Assembly (NCBI GenBank): GCA_003278855.1
Contig: QCCU01000014.1
Location: 1 to 40,194 of the forward strand
DNA: 40,194 nt
From: Prochlorococcus sp. AG-347-M23
GTDB lineage: Bacteria; Cyanobacteriota; Cyanobacteriia; PCC-6307; Cyanobiaceae
Reading direction: 5' to 3'
The position numbers and the translations under genes are program-made. The notes beneath the pieces are model-generated. The model ran no database searches, was not told the DNA's origin, and saw only the letters and a list, made by a program, of their open reading frames with translations. Within the stretch, counting starts at the first letter, position 1; every line of letters begins with the position of its first letter. Below are positions 7,534 to 13,909 of the stretch, in pieces.

Positions 7534-7760
7534 GATCTAATTTTCGACCAAATATTCGACTTGTTACAAACATTCTTTTAGTTATTGGTACTTTTGCAAT
7601 CGCTTTGAAGATTACTCCAGTAGCAGAGATATATCTGGAAAAAAATTTATGTATTAAATATTTAAAACATTAAATAGATCGAGACAAACTCATCAAAAGA
7701 CTAAAAATAGTTAAACAAGCAAATCCATCTAGTATTTGTGACTCTATCCTGAAAAGTTAA
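7530..7760 (+). pseudogene. Small membrane-protein gene broken by an in-frame TAA
   Basis: The frame starts MRSNFRPNIRLVTNILLVIG (one transmembrane helix) and meets TAA at 7671-7673 after 47 codons. The same frame then continues without a break for 28 more codons (IDRDKLIKRLKIVKQANPSS, then ICDSILKS) to a TAA 2 bases before the next gene. The continuation is protein-like and contains a Cys that would pair with the Cys before the stop. One nonsense mutation in an ~76-aa secreted or membrane-anchored protein is the simplest reading; a functional 47-aa form is the alternative. Layout (helix, CIKY-like segment, late Cys) resembles the protein at 11963-12187. Confidence 0.5.
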
Positions 7761-7762
7761 AA

Positions 7763-8188
7763 ATGAAGATTAAGTCATTTACCCCCTTAATTGCAGTCTT
7801 TGGTACTTCATTTCTGATAACCATTACATTGCTTAAAAGTTTCCAAATTTTTATGGGGATATCAATTTGTCTTTTAGCGATGCTCAAGCTTATGGATATT
7901 GAAGCTTTTGGAACAAGTTATAAGAAATATGATTTAATATCTTCTAAATTTACTAAATTTAATGGCTGGATATATATTTATCCTTTTTGCGAATTATTAA
8001 TTGGAATAAGTTTTCTTAATTCTTCTCCGCCCTATTTAATTATTTTTATTGCCCTAATTTTAGGCATTTCTGGAATGAATTCAGTATTTAAGGCTGTTTA
8101 TTTTGATAAATTAAAATTAAATTGTGCATGTATTGGTGGATATGCAAAAACTCCTTTGGGAATTATTAGTTTTATCGAAAATCTTTAA
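7763..8188 (+). CDS. MauE/DoxX-like membrane protein
   Basis: 141 aa with four hydrophobic helices (about residues 8-25, 27-44, 72-88 and 91-109). The C-terminal LNCACIGGYAKTPLG motif, with a CxC pair followed by GG and PLG, is typical of MauE-like proteins, which supply or shuttle redox equivalents for periplasmic disulfide or metal-site maturation. It lies just upstream of a DUF411 metal-binding protein, DUF3721 and a PepSY-like membrane protein, so a role in periplasmic or thylakoid-lumen copper handling is inferred. The start overlaps no other gene and is 2 bases after the end of the broken frame at 7530. Confidence 0.75.
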   Translation: MKIKSFTPLIAVFGTSFLITITLLKSFQIFMGISICLLAMLKLMDIEAFGTSYKKYDLISSKFTKFNGWIYIYPFCELLIGISFLNSSPPYLIIFIALILGISGMNSVFKAVYFDKLKLNCACIGGYAKTPLGIISFIENL

Positions 8189-8284
8189 TGGCAATTATGA
8201 GTGTCTTAATTTTAATTAAATAGCGATTTAATAAATTTTCATTTATGGTTAACTTGCATATTAAATTTAATCGTAGTAATTAGT

Positions 8285-8803
8285 ATGGCATTTAATAAAA
8301 TATTTATGAAAAGAGGACTTTTAAATTATCTAATTTTTTCTGGAATTCTTTTTACAAATACAATTTATCCAAATAAGAGTATTGCTTTAACTCAAGAAAA
8401 TATAGATATCCCAAAAGTTGTTTCTTACAGATCAGCATTATGTGGTTGTTGCAAAAAATGGATAAATCATTTAAGAAAAAATGGATTTGAAGTTGTTGAT
8501 AATATAGTTGAGAATGTTTCAGTAATTAAAAACCAATATCAAATTCCCAATAATCTGAGATCATGTCACTCTGCTCAAATAGCTAACTATACGATTGAAG
8601 GACATGTCCCGATTGAATCAATCAAAAAACTATTTAGAGAAAAACCAAATATCAATGGGATAGCAGTGCCTGGCATGCCACTTGGCTCTCCAGGGATGGA
8701 AAAGCATTCTCACGAATCGCACTCTCATGATTATGAGAACTACAAAGTAGTTTCATTTAGTAAAACTGGCAAAACAAAAATATTTGATAAAATCTCGCCT
8801 TAA
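8285..8803 (+). CDS. DUF411 periplasmic metal-binding protein (CopG-like)
   Basis: 172 aa. An N-terminal hydrophobic segment (residues 14-28) acts as signal or anchor; an internal ATG (residue 8) could be the start. The DUF411 core follows: thioredoxin-like CGCCKKW at 53-59, then SCHSA (Cys94), HVPIESIKKLF and GIAVPGMPLGSPGME. A His-rich segment (KHSHESHSHD, about 140-149) is added near the C-terminus. DUF411 proteins occur in copper-resistance clusters and are thought to bind copper through the CxCC and downstream residues. The His tail strengthens a metal role. Neighbours: MauE-like gene before, DUF3721 gene 21 bases after. Confidence 0.85.
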   Translation: MAFNKIFMKRGLLNYLIFSGILFTNTIYPNKSIALTQENIDIPKVVSYRSALCGCCKKWINHLRKNGFEVVDNIVENVSVIKNQYQIPNNLRSCHSAQIANYTIEGHVPIESIKKLFREKPNINGIAVPGMPLGSPGMEKHSHESHSHDYENYKVVSFSKTGKTKIFDKISP

Positions 8804-8824
8804 TACAAATACTTATTTGAAAAA

Positions 8825-9046
8825 ATGGATATTTTTCTTAGAAATTTTAAATTTGTTATTTTTTTATTTTCCTTATCTCTAAATTTCAATAGCTATTCGC
8901 ATGCACATATGAGGGGTACATTTCTTTCTGAAGAGGATGCTGAAAATAGATCTTTAGAACTTGGTTGCGAAGGAATACATAAGAATCAAGATAAATGGAT
9001 GCCATGCAAAAACGAAAAAGAATTACATATCTATTTGAGGAAATAA
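8825..9046 (+). CDS. DUF3721-type secreted small protein
   Basis: 73 aa. A hydrophobic signal (about residues 7-24) ends near SYSHAHMRGTF. The mature part has the family pattern EEDAENRS..LGCEGIHKN..KWMPC..E.ELH.YLR: two Cys around a Gly-His, and a terminal helix. Its stop abuts the ATG of the next gene, so the two are coupled. With the DUF411 protein upstream, the Cys/His pattern fits a metal-binding or redox-active exported protein. Function not established. Confidence 0.75.
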   Translation: MDIFLRNFKFVIFLFSLSLNFNSYSHAHMRGTFLSEEDAENRSLELGCEGIHKNQDKWMPCKNEKELHIYLRK

Positions 9047-9307
9047 ATGGAAAAATTAAAAACAAATCAAAGAAAAATTCACAGAAAAATAACCGCAATT
9101 TCAGCAATCCCCTTACTAATTACTATTGTATCTGGGACTATTTATAGTATTCTTCAGCCATTTGGAGTGGATGCTTTTTGGTTAATAAAATGGCATACAG
9201 GTAATTTTGGCATTATTAATTTGCAACCTTTTTACTCGATATTTCTTGGTATAGCTTCAATAACCTCAATAATATCAGGCGTTAAACTTTTACAAAAAAA
9301 ATCTTAG
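9047..9307 (+). CDS. PepSY-TM-like membrane protein
   Basis: 86 aa with two transmembrane helices (residues ~18-35 and ~63-80). The start NQRKIHRKITAISAIPLLIT and the SGTIYS segment resemble the first helix of PepSY-associated membrane proteins; WHTG after the first helix is also typical. Such small PepSY-TM proteins often accompany iron or copper systems. Last gene of the MauE-DUF411-DUF3721 run and convergent with the DUF2839 gene (29 bases). Confidence 0.6.
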   Translation: MEKLKTNQRKIHRKITAISAIPLLITIVSGTIYSILQPFGVDAFWLIKWHTGNFGIINLQPFYSIFLGIASITSIISGVKLLQKKS

Positions 9308-9335
9308 ATATATTCTAAGCCAAGCCAAAATCTAA

Positions 9336-9533
9336 CTAATTAATACTATTTGCGCCTCCACTTACTAAGAAAATTATCGCTCCTAATGCCATTGTTGCCA
9401 CACCCATGTAAGGGTATTTCTTAATTCTTGATTTAATAATTGGAAGCCATGAAAAGTATCTATCAGATTTGTTTAATTCATTTTTTTGTCTAGGTGGTAA
9501 TCCTAGTTCTTCTCTTCTTTTGGCTTCGCCCAT
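9336..9533 (-). CDS. DUF2839-type small membrane protein
   Basis: 65 aa. Starts with the signature MGEAKRREELGLPPRQ and ends with one transmembrane helix (about residues 44-60, VATMALGAIIFLVSGG). The basic N-terminus should face the cytoplasm. A second copy with the same signature lies at 11739-11954 on the same strand. Widespread in cyanobacteria; function unknown. Confidence 0.8.
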   Translation of the reverse strand: MGEAKRREELGLPPRQKNELNKSDRYFSWLPIIKSRIKKYPYMGVATMALGAIIFLVSGGANSIN

Positions 9534-9639
9534 AATCCTAAATTTGTTTATGTATCAATATTAAAAATTATGTTCTAGACCTGCGAGTTAACTTTATTAA
9601 AAACAGAGTTCCTTTATAGATAAAGAAATTATTTAAAAT

Positions 9640-9786
9640 TTATTTAGCCTTCTTTAAATATAGATTCTTTGTATTGGCCTGATCTGATGTAAATAATAAA
9701 ATCAAGATAGTTCCAACGAGAAATGAAAAAATCATTGTCAAACCAACAACTTCAACCATTTCACTAGGCAGATAATTTAGAAACAT
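9640..9786 (-). CDS. 48-aa single-helix membrane protein
   Basis: Frame MFLNYLPSEMVEVVGLTMIF with a hydrophobic helix at residues ~12-32 and a basic tail ending LYLKKAK. It lies between same-strand small genes but ~100 bases from each. Start chosen as the first ATG. Unknown. Confidence 0.5.
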   Translation of the reverse strand: MFLNYLPSEMVEVVGLTMIFSFLVGTILILLFTSDQANTKNLYLKKAK

Positions 9787-9941
9787 AATCAATAGATCTC
9801 TCTTATTTTAAACTTAGCAATTGTATTTTTTATGTAAAGTAAGTAATCCTCCTTAAATTTCGAAAAGAACTTTCTGAGACTTTTTAATCTTAAATTATTT
9901 TTATTTGCGGGATAAATCTAGTTCTAGCCGATCACAATTTT

Positions 9942-10232
9942 TTACTTAGCTATTCCTATTTTCTTAAGCAAATTGAGGTAGGGTAAGGCCCAATTACCAA
10001 AGGTAAAAGAGATTGTCGTATTTTTTGTAGTTGGTAATAATGTTTTAGAACGTGAAGAGGCTAATTTAGAAAATATCTTAATAGTCTCTGCTTCTAGATT
10101 ATCCATATGCAATTTTTTTTGAACACCTCTATCTTTCTTTTGGGGCAAATAATTTTCTATAAACCATAAAATTTGATCTAAATTTGATTTATTGGGTGAG
10201 GTTTTAATTTGTTTATTTTTCTTTTTAAACAT
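9942..10232 (-). CDS. 96-aa basic hypothetical protein
   Basis: Begins MFKKKNKQIKTSPNKS, strongly basic, then a helical part DQILWFIENYLPQKK, a predicted helical AETIKIFSKLASSR segment, and the end GNWALPYLNLLKKIGIAK. No membrane helix or Cys. The Lys-rich start could contact nucleic acid or membrane. Not recognised. Confidence 0.5.
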   Translation of the reverse strand: MFKKKNKQIKTSPNKSNLDQILWFIENYLPQKKDRGVQKKLHMDNLEAETIKIFSKLASSRSKTLLPTTKNTTISFTFGNWALPYLNLLKKIGIAK

Positions 10233-10363
10233 ATTTATTAACCTCTTAATTACTGAATTAAATTTGCCATTTATATAAATTAAATCAATAGTAAAAGCAT
10301 CAAAATTATATTCTTTTTAATAATCAATAATCGAAAAAATAAATTAATAATTAGATTGTTTGT

Positions 10364-10395
10364 ATAAAAAAAAGAGAGGGATAAACCCCCTCTTA
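10364..10395 (-). terminator. Terminator of the small gene at 10419
   Basis: On the minus strand AAGAGGG pairs with CCCTCTT around a 7-base loop, followed by a run of T. It is ~25 bases beyond the stop of the 10419-10589 gene and thus ends the transcript begun at the leader RNA 10612-10665. Confidence 0.75.
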
Positions 10396-10418
10396 ATTGA
10401 TCAGTTTCAAAAAAGAAT

Positions 10419-10589
10419 TTAATTTTTTGAGTCTTTCAATTTCATTTCTTTTTGTGTTTTCCTGATTCTTTCTTCAAAGACGAATCTTCTGTATGGAGTA
10501 ACTTCTCCACTTTTAGTTGCCAAAAGTTGGGCTTCATATAGCCTGTTGGCTCTTTTGATTTTTTCTCTTATTTGTAAGAGGTTATTCAT
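10419..10589 (-). CDS. 56-aa basic protein behind a structured leader
   Basis: Frame MNNLLQIREKIKRANRLYEA, then ATKSGEVTPYRRFVFEERIR and a Lys-rich tail. Highly charged, helical, Arg/Lys-rich. It follows the conserved RNA element at 10612-10665 by 23 bases and is closed by its own terminator, so it is a one-gene transcription unit. If the leader belongs to the glutamine-responsive glnA/Downstream-peptide class, this is its 'downstream peptide'; in other cyanobacteria such leaders precede Arg-rich glutamine-synthetase inhibitors. No clear similarity to those inhibitors could be established by eye. Confidence 0.65.
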   Translation of the reverse strand: MNNLLQIREKIKRANRLYEAQLLATKSGEVTPYRRFVFEERIRKTQKEMKLKDSKN

Positions 10590-10611
10590 GATCTTTTGCA
10601 GTTAATGAGAA

Positions 10612-10665
10612 TCCCGTTCCCTACTCCCATATCATGCGTCCAGAGATATAAACTTGGATGAACGT
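10612..10665 (-). promoter_or_regulatory. Candidate riboswitch-like leader (glnA/Downstream-peptide class?)
   Basis: On the minus strand: outer helix CGTTC (10664-10660) with GAACG (10619-10615); inside it a hairpin TCCA...TGGA, then CGCAT, a purine-rich segment GGGAGTAGG, and the closing GAACGGG. The CGTTCA...(hairpin)...AGTAGG...GAACG order is what I recall for the cyanobacterial glutamine-binding glnA and Downstream-peptide RNAs. The plus-strand element at 30598-30646 shares CGTTCATC, an internal hairpin, CGCAT and GGAACGGG. Upstream is a partial duplication of the 5' strand (TTCATTAACGTTCAT). The RNA class is provisional; the shared structure of the two copies is directly visible. Confidence 0.6.
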
Positions 10666-10779
10666 TAATGAACGATAACATCTTCAAAAAAATTCCGCGA
10701 GAGTAATTTTTACTAAATTTTTCTCAAAAAAATAAATCTTGAATAGATAGTATAAATAAGGTTTTAATATTTCTTGAAT

Positions 10780-11088
10780 TTAGGATAAGAAAATCGTTTG
10801 CGACCCATCATTATTATCCTGAATCACTATTTTTTTATTTGGAAAAATATCTAATAATATTCTTTTTAAAGTTGAATTATCTGAAGGAATTATATTACTC
10901 ATATTTTTTGAATTAATTTTCCAATTTTCATCTACAAATAGTTCTTTATCATCACCTTTTTTATTCTCCAGTGATGTCTTATTTAGAATCTTAAGTAAAA
11001 GTTCTGAATCATAATCTTTAAATTCTTCAGGGCGCTCTTTTAAATTTTCAATCATCATTTTAAAATCTAACATTTCTAAATCTTGCAT
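10780..11088 (-). CDS. 102-aa acidic hypothetical protein
   Basis: Begins MQDLEMLDFKMMIENLKERP and ends with a strand-rich segment IVIQDNNDGSQTIFLS. Soluble and acidic. The N-terminal ~40 residues look helical (LLLKILNKTS), the middle is polar linker. No named motif. It stands alone. Confidence 0.5.
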   Translation of the reverse strand: MQDLEMLDFKMMIENLKERPEEFKDYDSELLLKILNKTSLENKKGDDKELFVDENWKINSKNMSNIIPSDNSTLKRILLDIFPNKKIVIQDNNDGSQTIFLS

Positions 11089-11281
11089 GAGGAATTTGCA
11101 GAATACAAGGTATTAATTACCTAAAAATTTCTCTCAAGATAAAAAATACGGATGCAATTAATATAATTTTTCTTTAGAAAATTCAATTCCAAAATAGCTA
11201 AAAAATGATATTTAAAAAGATTAATTAATCATTTACACCATTTATTTACTTGTTAAGTTGCAATTAAGGTATTCAGAAAAG

Positions 11282-11413
11282 ATGCCAAGAGTAATTAACA
11301 AAAAAATTAGACTTTTAAGATGGTTAAACTCAGGTATGATACTACCGTTTATCATTATGGCTGCATCCTCATCAATCATTCTTTATGGTGTTTTATTTAT
11401 CCTAATAAAATAG
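11282..11413 (+). CDS. 43-aa single-helix membrane protein
   Basis: Basic start MPRVINKKIRLLRWLNSGM followed by a hydrophobic helix to the C-terminus ending YGVLFILIK. Positive-inside rule puts the N-terminus in the cytoplasm. Complete ATG-to-TAG frame; no nearby partner on this strand. Confidence 0.5.
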   Translation: MPRVINKKIRLLRWLNSGMILPFIIMAASSSIILYGVLFILIK

Positions 11414-11422
11414 TTTTCTAAC

Positions 11423-11557
11423 TTAAGCAGCTAAATTTTCCTCAGATTTAGACATAATCATTGCAGCTTTTTTTAATAAACTAACTACTTCTTTTCTTCC
11501 AACTGCATTATCAGCTTGACAAATTATTTCATCATATTTTTTATTAATTTTTTTCAT
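11423..11557 (-). CDS. 44-aa protein, paralogue of the one at 31293
   Basis: Frame MKKINKKYDEIICQADNAVG, then RKEVVSLLKKAAMIMSKSEE. It shares the spaced pattern K-I-x-KKY-x-x-[IL]-[IV]-x-QA-[DN]-N-x-x-GRKE-x-x-SL-[IL]-K-x-A with the 45-aa product at 31293-31430, which supports both as real genes. Helical, soluble; function unknown. Confidence 0.7.
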   Translation of the reverse strand: MKKINKKYDEIICQADNAVGRKEVVSLLKKAAMIMSKSEENLAA

Positions 11558-11738
11558 GAATATTTTTAATTTAATCTAAAATTACAACACCATATGATGG
11601 TGTCAATCGTAAATAATTCTCTTATATTATTTCTTTGATTATTTTTTCACAATAAAAATTGCTCTTTTATTATCCTTCAAGTTTTTTTTAATTGATGATC
11701 ACAAAAAATCATAAATATAAAATTAATAATCCTTTTAA

Positions 11739-11954
11739 TTAAGCTATATTGAAGGATTTAAAAACATAAAATAAACCTCCGATTAGGATCAATATTGCAG
11801 CTCCATAAAAAAGAAAAGGGATAATTGGATATTTATACAATGTAGACCTTACTTTTTGTTGTATAGCTTTTTTATCAAGTTGAGGTAACTTGATATCTTC
11901 AGTTTTTTCTCTAGGGGGAATACCTAAATTTTTTCTTCTCTTTGCCTCTCCCAT
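11739..11954 (-). CDS. DUF2839-type small membrane protein (second copy)
   Basis: 71 aa from the ATG at 11954, chosen over an upstream in-frame ATG because the family begins exactly MGEAKRRKNLGIPPR. One transmembrane helix near the C-terminus (about residues 46-66, FLFYGAAILILIGGLFYVF). Same signature as the protein at 9336-9533 with a longer linker. The gene at 11963 ends 8 bases upstream, so the two are probably co-transcribed. Confidence 0.8.
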   Translation of the reverse strand: MGEAKRRKNLGIPPREKTEDIKLPQLDKKAIQQKVRSTLYKYPIIPFLFYGAAILILIGGLFYVFKSFNIA

Positions 11955-11962
11955 AATCAATC

Positions 11963-12187
11963 CTAAGGTATTCTCATACATTTTAAATAATTGTTATCAG
12001 CTAAATCTAAAATTTGATTCCATTCTTCATGAGATGTTTCCAAATTATTATTAAAATCTTTTTCGAATTTAATAATACATCTTTTTTCTATATTTTCTGG
12101 AGAATTATAATTTCTTAAAAAAGAAACACTCAAATAAGATAATGATGAAAAAACTATAATTATTTTTGCCATTCTAAAATTATTCAT
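11963..12187 (-). CDS. 74-aa exported or membrane-anchored protein
   Basis: N-terminal hydrophobic segment (residues ~7-23) works as signal or anchor. The mature part has Cys37 (KRCIIKFEK) and Cys70 (NNYLKCMRIP), spaced for a disulfide, in a helical charged sequence. Similar layout to the broken gene at 7530-7760. Ends 8 bases before the DUF2839 gene. Unrecognised. Confidence 0.55.
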   Translation of the reverse strand: MNNFRMAKIIIVFSSLSYLSVSFLRNYNSPENIEKRCIIKFEKDFNNNLETSHEEWNQILDLADNNYLKCMRIP

Positions 12188-12266
12188 ATCTTTGATATTG
12201 CCTTAGAAATAAAAAAGTTACTTGTTTGTTTTATAATTAATTTAATATTTTAAAAACAATTATCAA

Positions 12267-12464
12267 ATGATTAATTCGGTAGATTTTAAACATTTGCCTA
12301 TTCAGGATTTGGTTGTTTCAGGGTTAATAATCTTTATAATGTCGACCATTATTGCAAATATTTATGACCCATTATTAGGAGTAACTTATGCATTTGGGAA
12401 TATACTTATTCTTACTTTTTTGAGCTGGTTATACAAAGAAACTTGGAGTGATCCAAGGAAATAA
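12267..12464 (+). CDS. 65-aa two-helix membrane protein
   Basis: Two hydrophobic helices (about 14-30 and 38-54) joined by the turn NIYDPLLGVTYAFGN; the end is polar (KETWSDPRK). Single-gene unit divergent from 11963. Unknown function. Confidence 0.55.
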   Translation: MINSVDFKHLPIQDLVVSGLIIFIMSTIIANIYDPLLGVTYAFGNILILTFLSWLYKETWSDPRK

Positions 12465-12492
12465 ATCTAATTAAGACAAAAGATAAATAAAA

Positions 12493-12606
12493 CTACTTCT
12501 GTATTTTTAATTTTGAAGAATACTTTAAATTAACAATATACGTTGCAAGAAGAGAAAGTATCAAAAAAAATAATAAGCTTTCCAAGGTAGATTGGGGCAT
12601 AACCAT
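12493..12606 (-). CDS. Possible 37-aa membrane micro-protein
   Basis: Frame MVMPQSTLESLLFFLILSLL with a basic tail KYSSKLKIQK. Hydrophobic helix flanked by a polar start and basic end, like other micro-proteins here, but there is no good ribosome-binding site, so this is a weak call. Confidence 0.35.
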   Translation of the reverse strand: MVMPQSTLESLLFFLILSLLATYIVNLKYSSKLKIQK

Positions 12607-12735
12607 GAGTAGTACCAAAAATGATATATCTTTAGAGAAACGAATTCTGAAGAAAAATCAACCCTTTCATTATTTTTTATTCTTAAACTTATAAAATTAA
12701 TTTGTCTTATAAAATCTTTGAGATTTAAATTGATT

Positions 12736-13092
12736 TTAATTTAAAAAATATTTTTCTGCCCTCCTAAAGGCTTTTATTGCGCCTTTATAATCAAGACTTT
12801 TTAATTTTTCCTTACTTTTTTGTTCCAGCATTTTTACTATTTCATTTCTCTTTATTTCATCAATTTTCAGCTTATGATCAAATATAAGATCAAATTTTGA
12901 GGAATACAATCTAGATAATTCTTCTCTATATTTTTCAATAATTTTTTCATCACAAGATTTGGATCTCAATATTGCATTAGCCTTCATTTTGTCATCTATT
13001 GCCCCTTTAAAGTTTCCTAGTTTAAATTTCTTTTCACTTGATCTGGTTAGCTTAATAATATTTCCTAAAATCAATTCATTAGAATCTTTCAT
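12736..13092 (-). CDS. 118-aa TPR-like helical protein
   Basis: Two related helical segments are visible: KKFKLGNFKGAIDDKMKANA (about residues 20-39) and LKSLDYKGAIKAFRRAEKYF (about 97-116). Both have the [LF]-G/D-[YF]-x-GAI-x-x-x-x-x-A spacing of a tetratricopeptide half-repeat. The middle is charged and helical. This suggests a small protein-binding scaffold. No signal peptide. Not assigned further. Confidence 0.6.
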   Translation of the reverse strand: MKDSNELILGNIIKLTRSSEKKFKLGNFKGAIDDKMKANAILRSKSCDEKIIEKYREELSRLYSSKFDLIFDHKLKIDEIKRNEIVKMLEQKSKEKLKSLDYKGAIKAFRRAEKYFLN

Positions 13093-13173
13093 TTATTTAT
13101 CTGACCCTAAGTTAAATGCTATCAGAATAAAGAAAAATAAACTTATTTTTTTAATAATCAAATAATTAAATAG

Positions 13174-13500
13174 TTAACCAATAACAAGTCCTTTTTCAAG
13201 AAGTAAATCGAAAACCTCCACACTTTTCGTTTTCCCAAATTTGGGGGGCTTATGTAAATCTAATATTTCAGCAAGGCACATAATCCAATAAGTATCTTTT
13301 TTTAAAGATAGACCTTCGCATATATGGGTGGGGGCTGATTTAAAACAGCCAAAATCTGTTGATATATTAATGTTCATGATTTGAGTTTCAAGTTCCAGAC
13401 TTAAAAGTTCTATTTCTTGTTCAGAAAGGGATGTCCCAAAAGAATATGATTCAATTAAAAGTTGATAATTCATAAAAGATTTATTTTTCAAGAAATCCAT
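13174..13500 (-). CDS. 108-aa hypothetical, paralogous to the protein at 31543
   Basis: C-terminal half reads SAPTHICEGLSLKKDTYWIM then CLAEILDLHKPPKFGK. The protein at 31543-31833 has APKNICKKLGLDEKSCWQLC then CAAVLDSSRPLKNG in the same order, so they form one family: AP..IC..L.L.....W..C.A..LD...P.K.G...V.D...LL. The N-terminal half is helical and differs more. The start overlaps the end of the DUF3764 gene by 13 bases, so they are coupled. Function unknown. Confidence 0.65.
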   Translation of the reverse strand: MDFLKNKSFMNYQLLIESYSFGTSLSEQEIELLSLELETQIMNINISTDFGCFKSAPTHICEGLSLKKDTYWIMCLAEILDLHKPPKFGKTKSVEVFDLLLEKGLVIG

Positions 13501-13769
13501 CGAGTTATTTTTGTACCCGCATAAATATGCCCTGAAGCTTCAACAATAGGTTTTGTTTCAGGATTCATAAAAATATCGTATAGAACATTTTCTGGTCCTT
13601 GAAAAATTACAGTTGCCCTTTGAGGATCATCTAATGATTTACCAATATAAAATGTTTTAACTCCCATTTCTTTAAACATCGACTGCTGTTCCTCAGCATT
13701 CATATGAGATTCATATTGTTCGAACGTATTACTTAGTTGAAAATCTAGAATAGTCGTTTCAATGGTCAT
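13488..13769 (-). CDS. DUF3764-type protein
   Basis: 93 aa if started at the ATG at 13769 (MTIETTILDFQL); an upstream ATG at 13811 in the same frame adds 14 poorly conserved, Lys-rich residues. The pattern FEQYESHMNAEEQQSMFKEM, then FYIGKSLDDPQRATVIFQGP and IVEASGHIYAGT, fits the small ferredoxin-like/dimeric alpha-beta barrel proteins called DUF3764. Soluble. It overlaps the following gene by 13 bases. Confidence 0.65.
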   Translation of the reverse strand: MTIETTILDFQLSNTFEQYESHMNAEEQQSMFKEMGVKTFYIGKSLDDPQRATVIFQGPENVLYDIFMNPETKPIVEASGHIYAGTKITRWIS

Positions 13770-13909
13770 GGTAGTAATAAGATGTTTTTTAGATTTTAAA
13801 TCTTTTTCCAAAAAAAAATAATTGAATAAAGATTAGTTTTTATTAAGCAATGTATTAACTAATTATTATTTATGGGTTATAAATCAACTATAAAAAACAG
13901 ATTTTAATT

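Noticed and set aside
8886..9107. 73-codon minus-strand frame
   Set aside because: It overlaps the coupled DUF3721 and PepSY-like genes on the opposite strand, both better supported.
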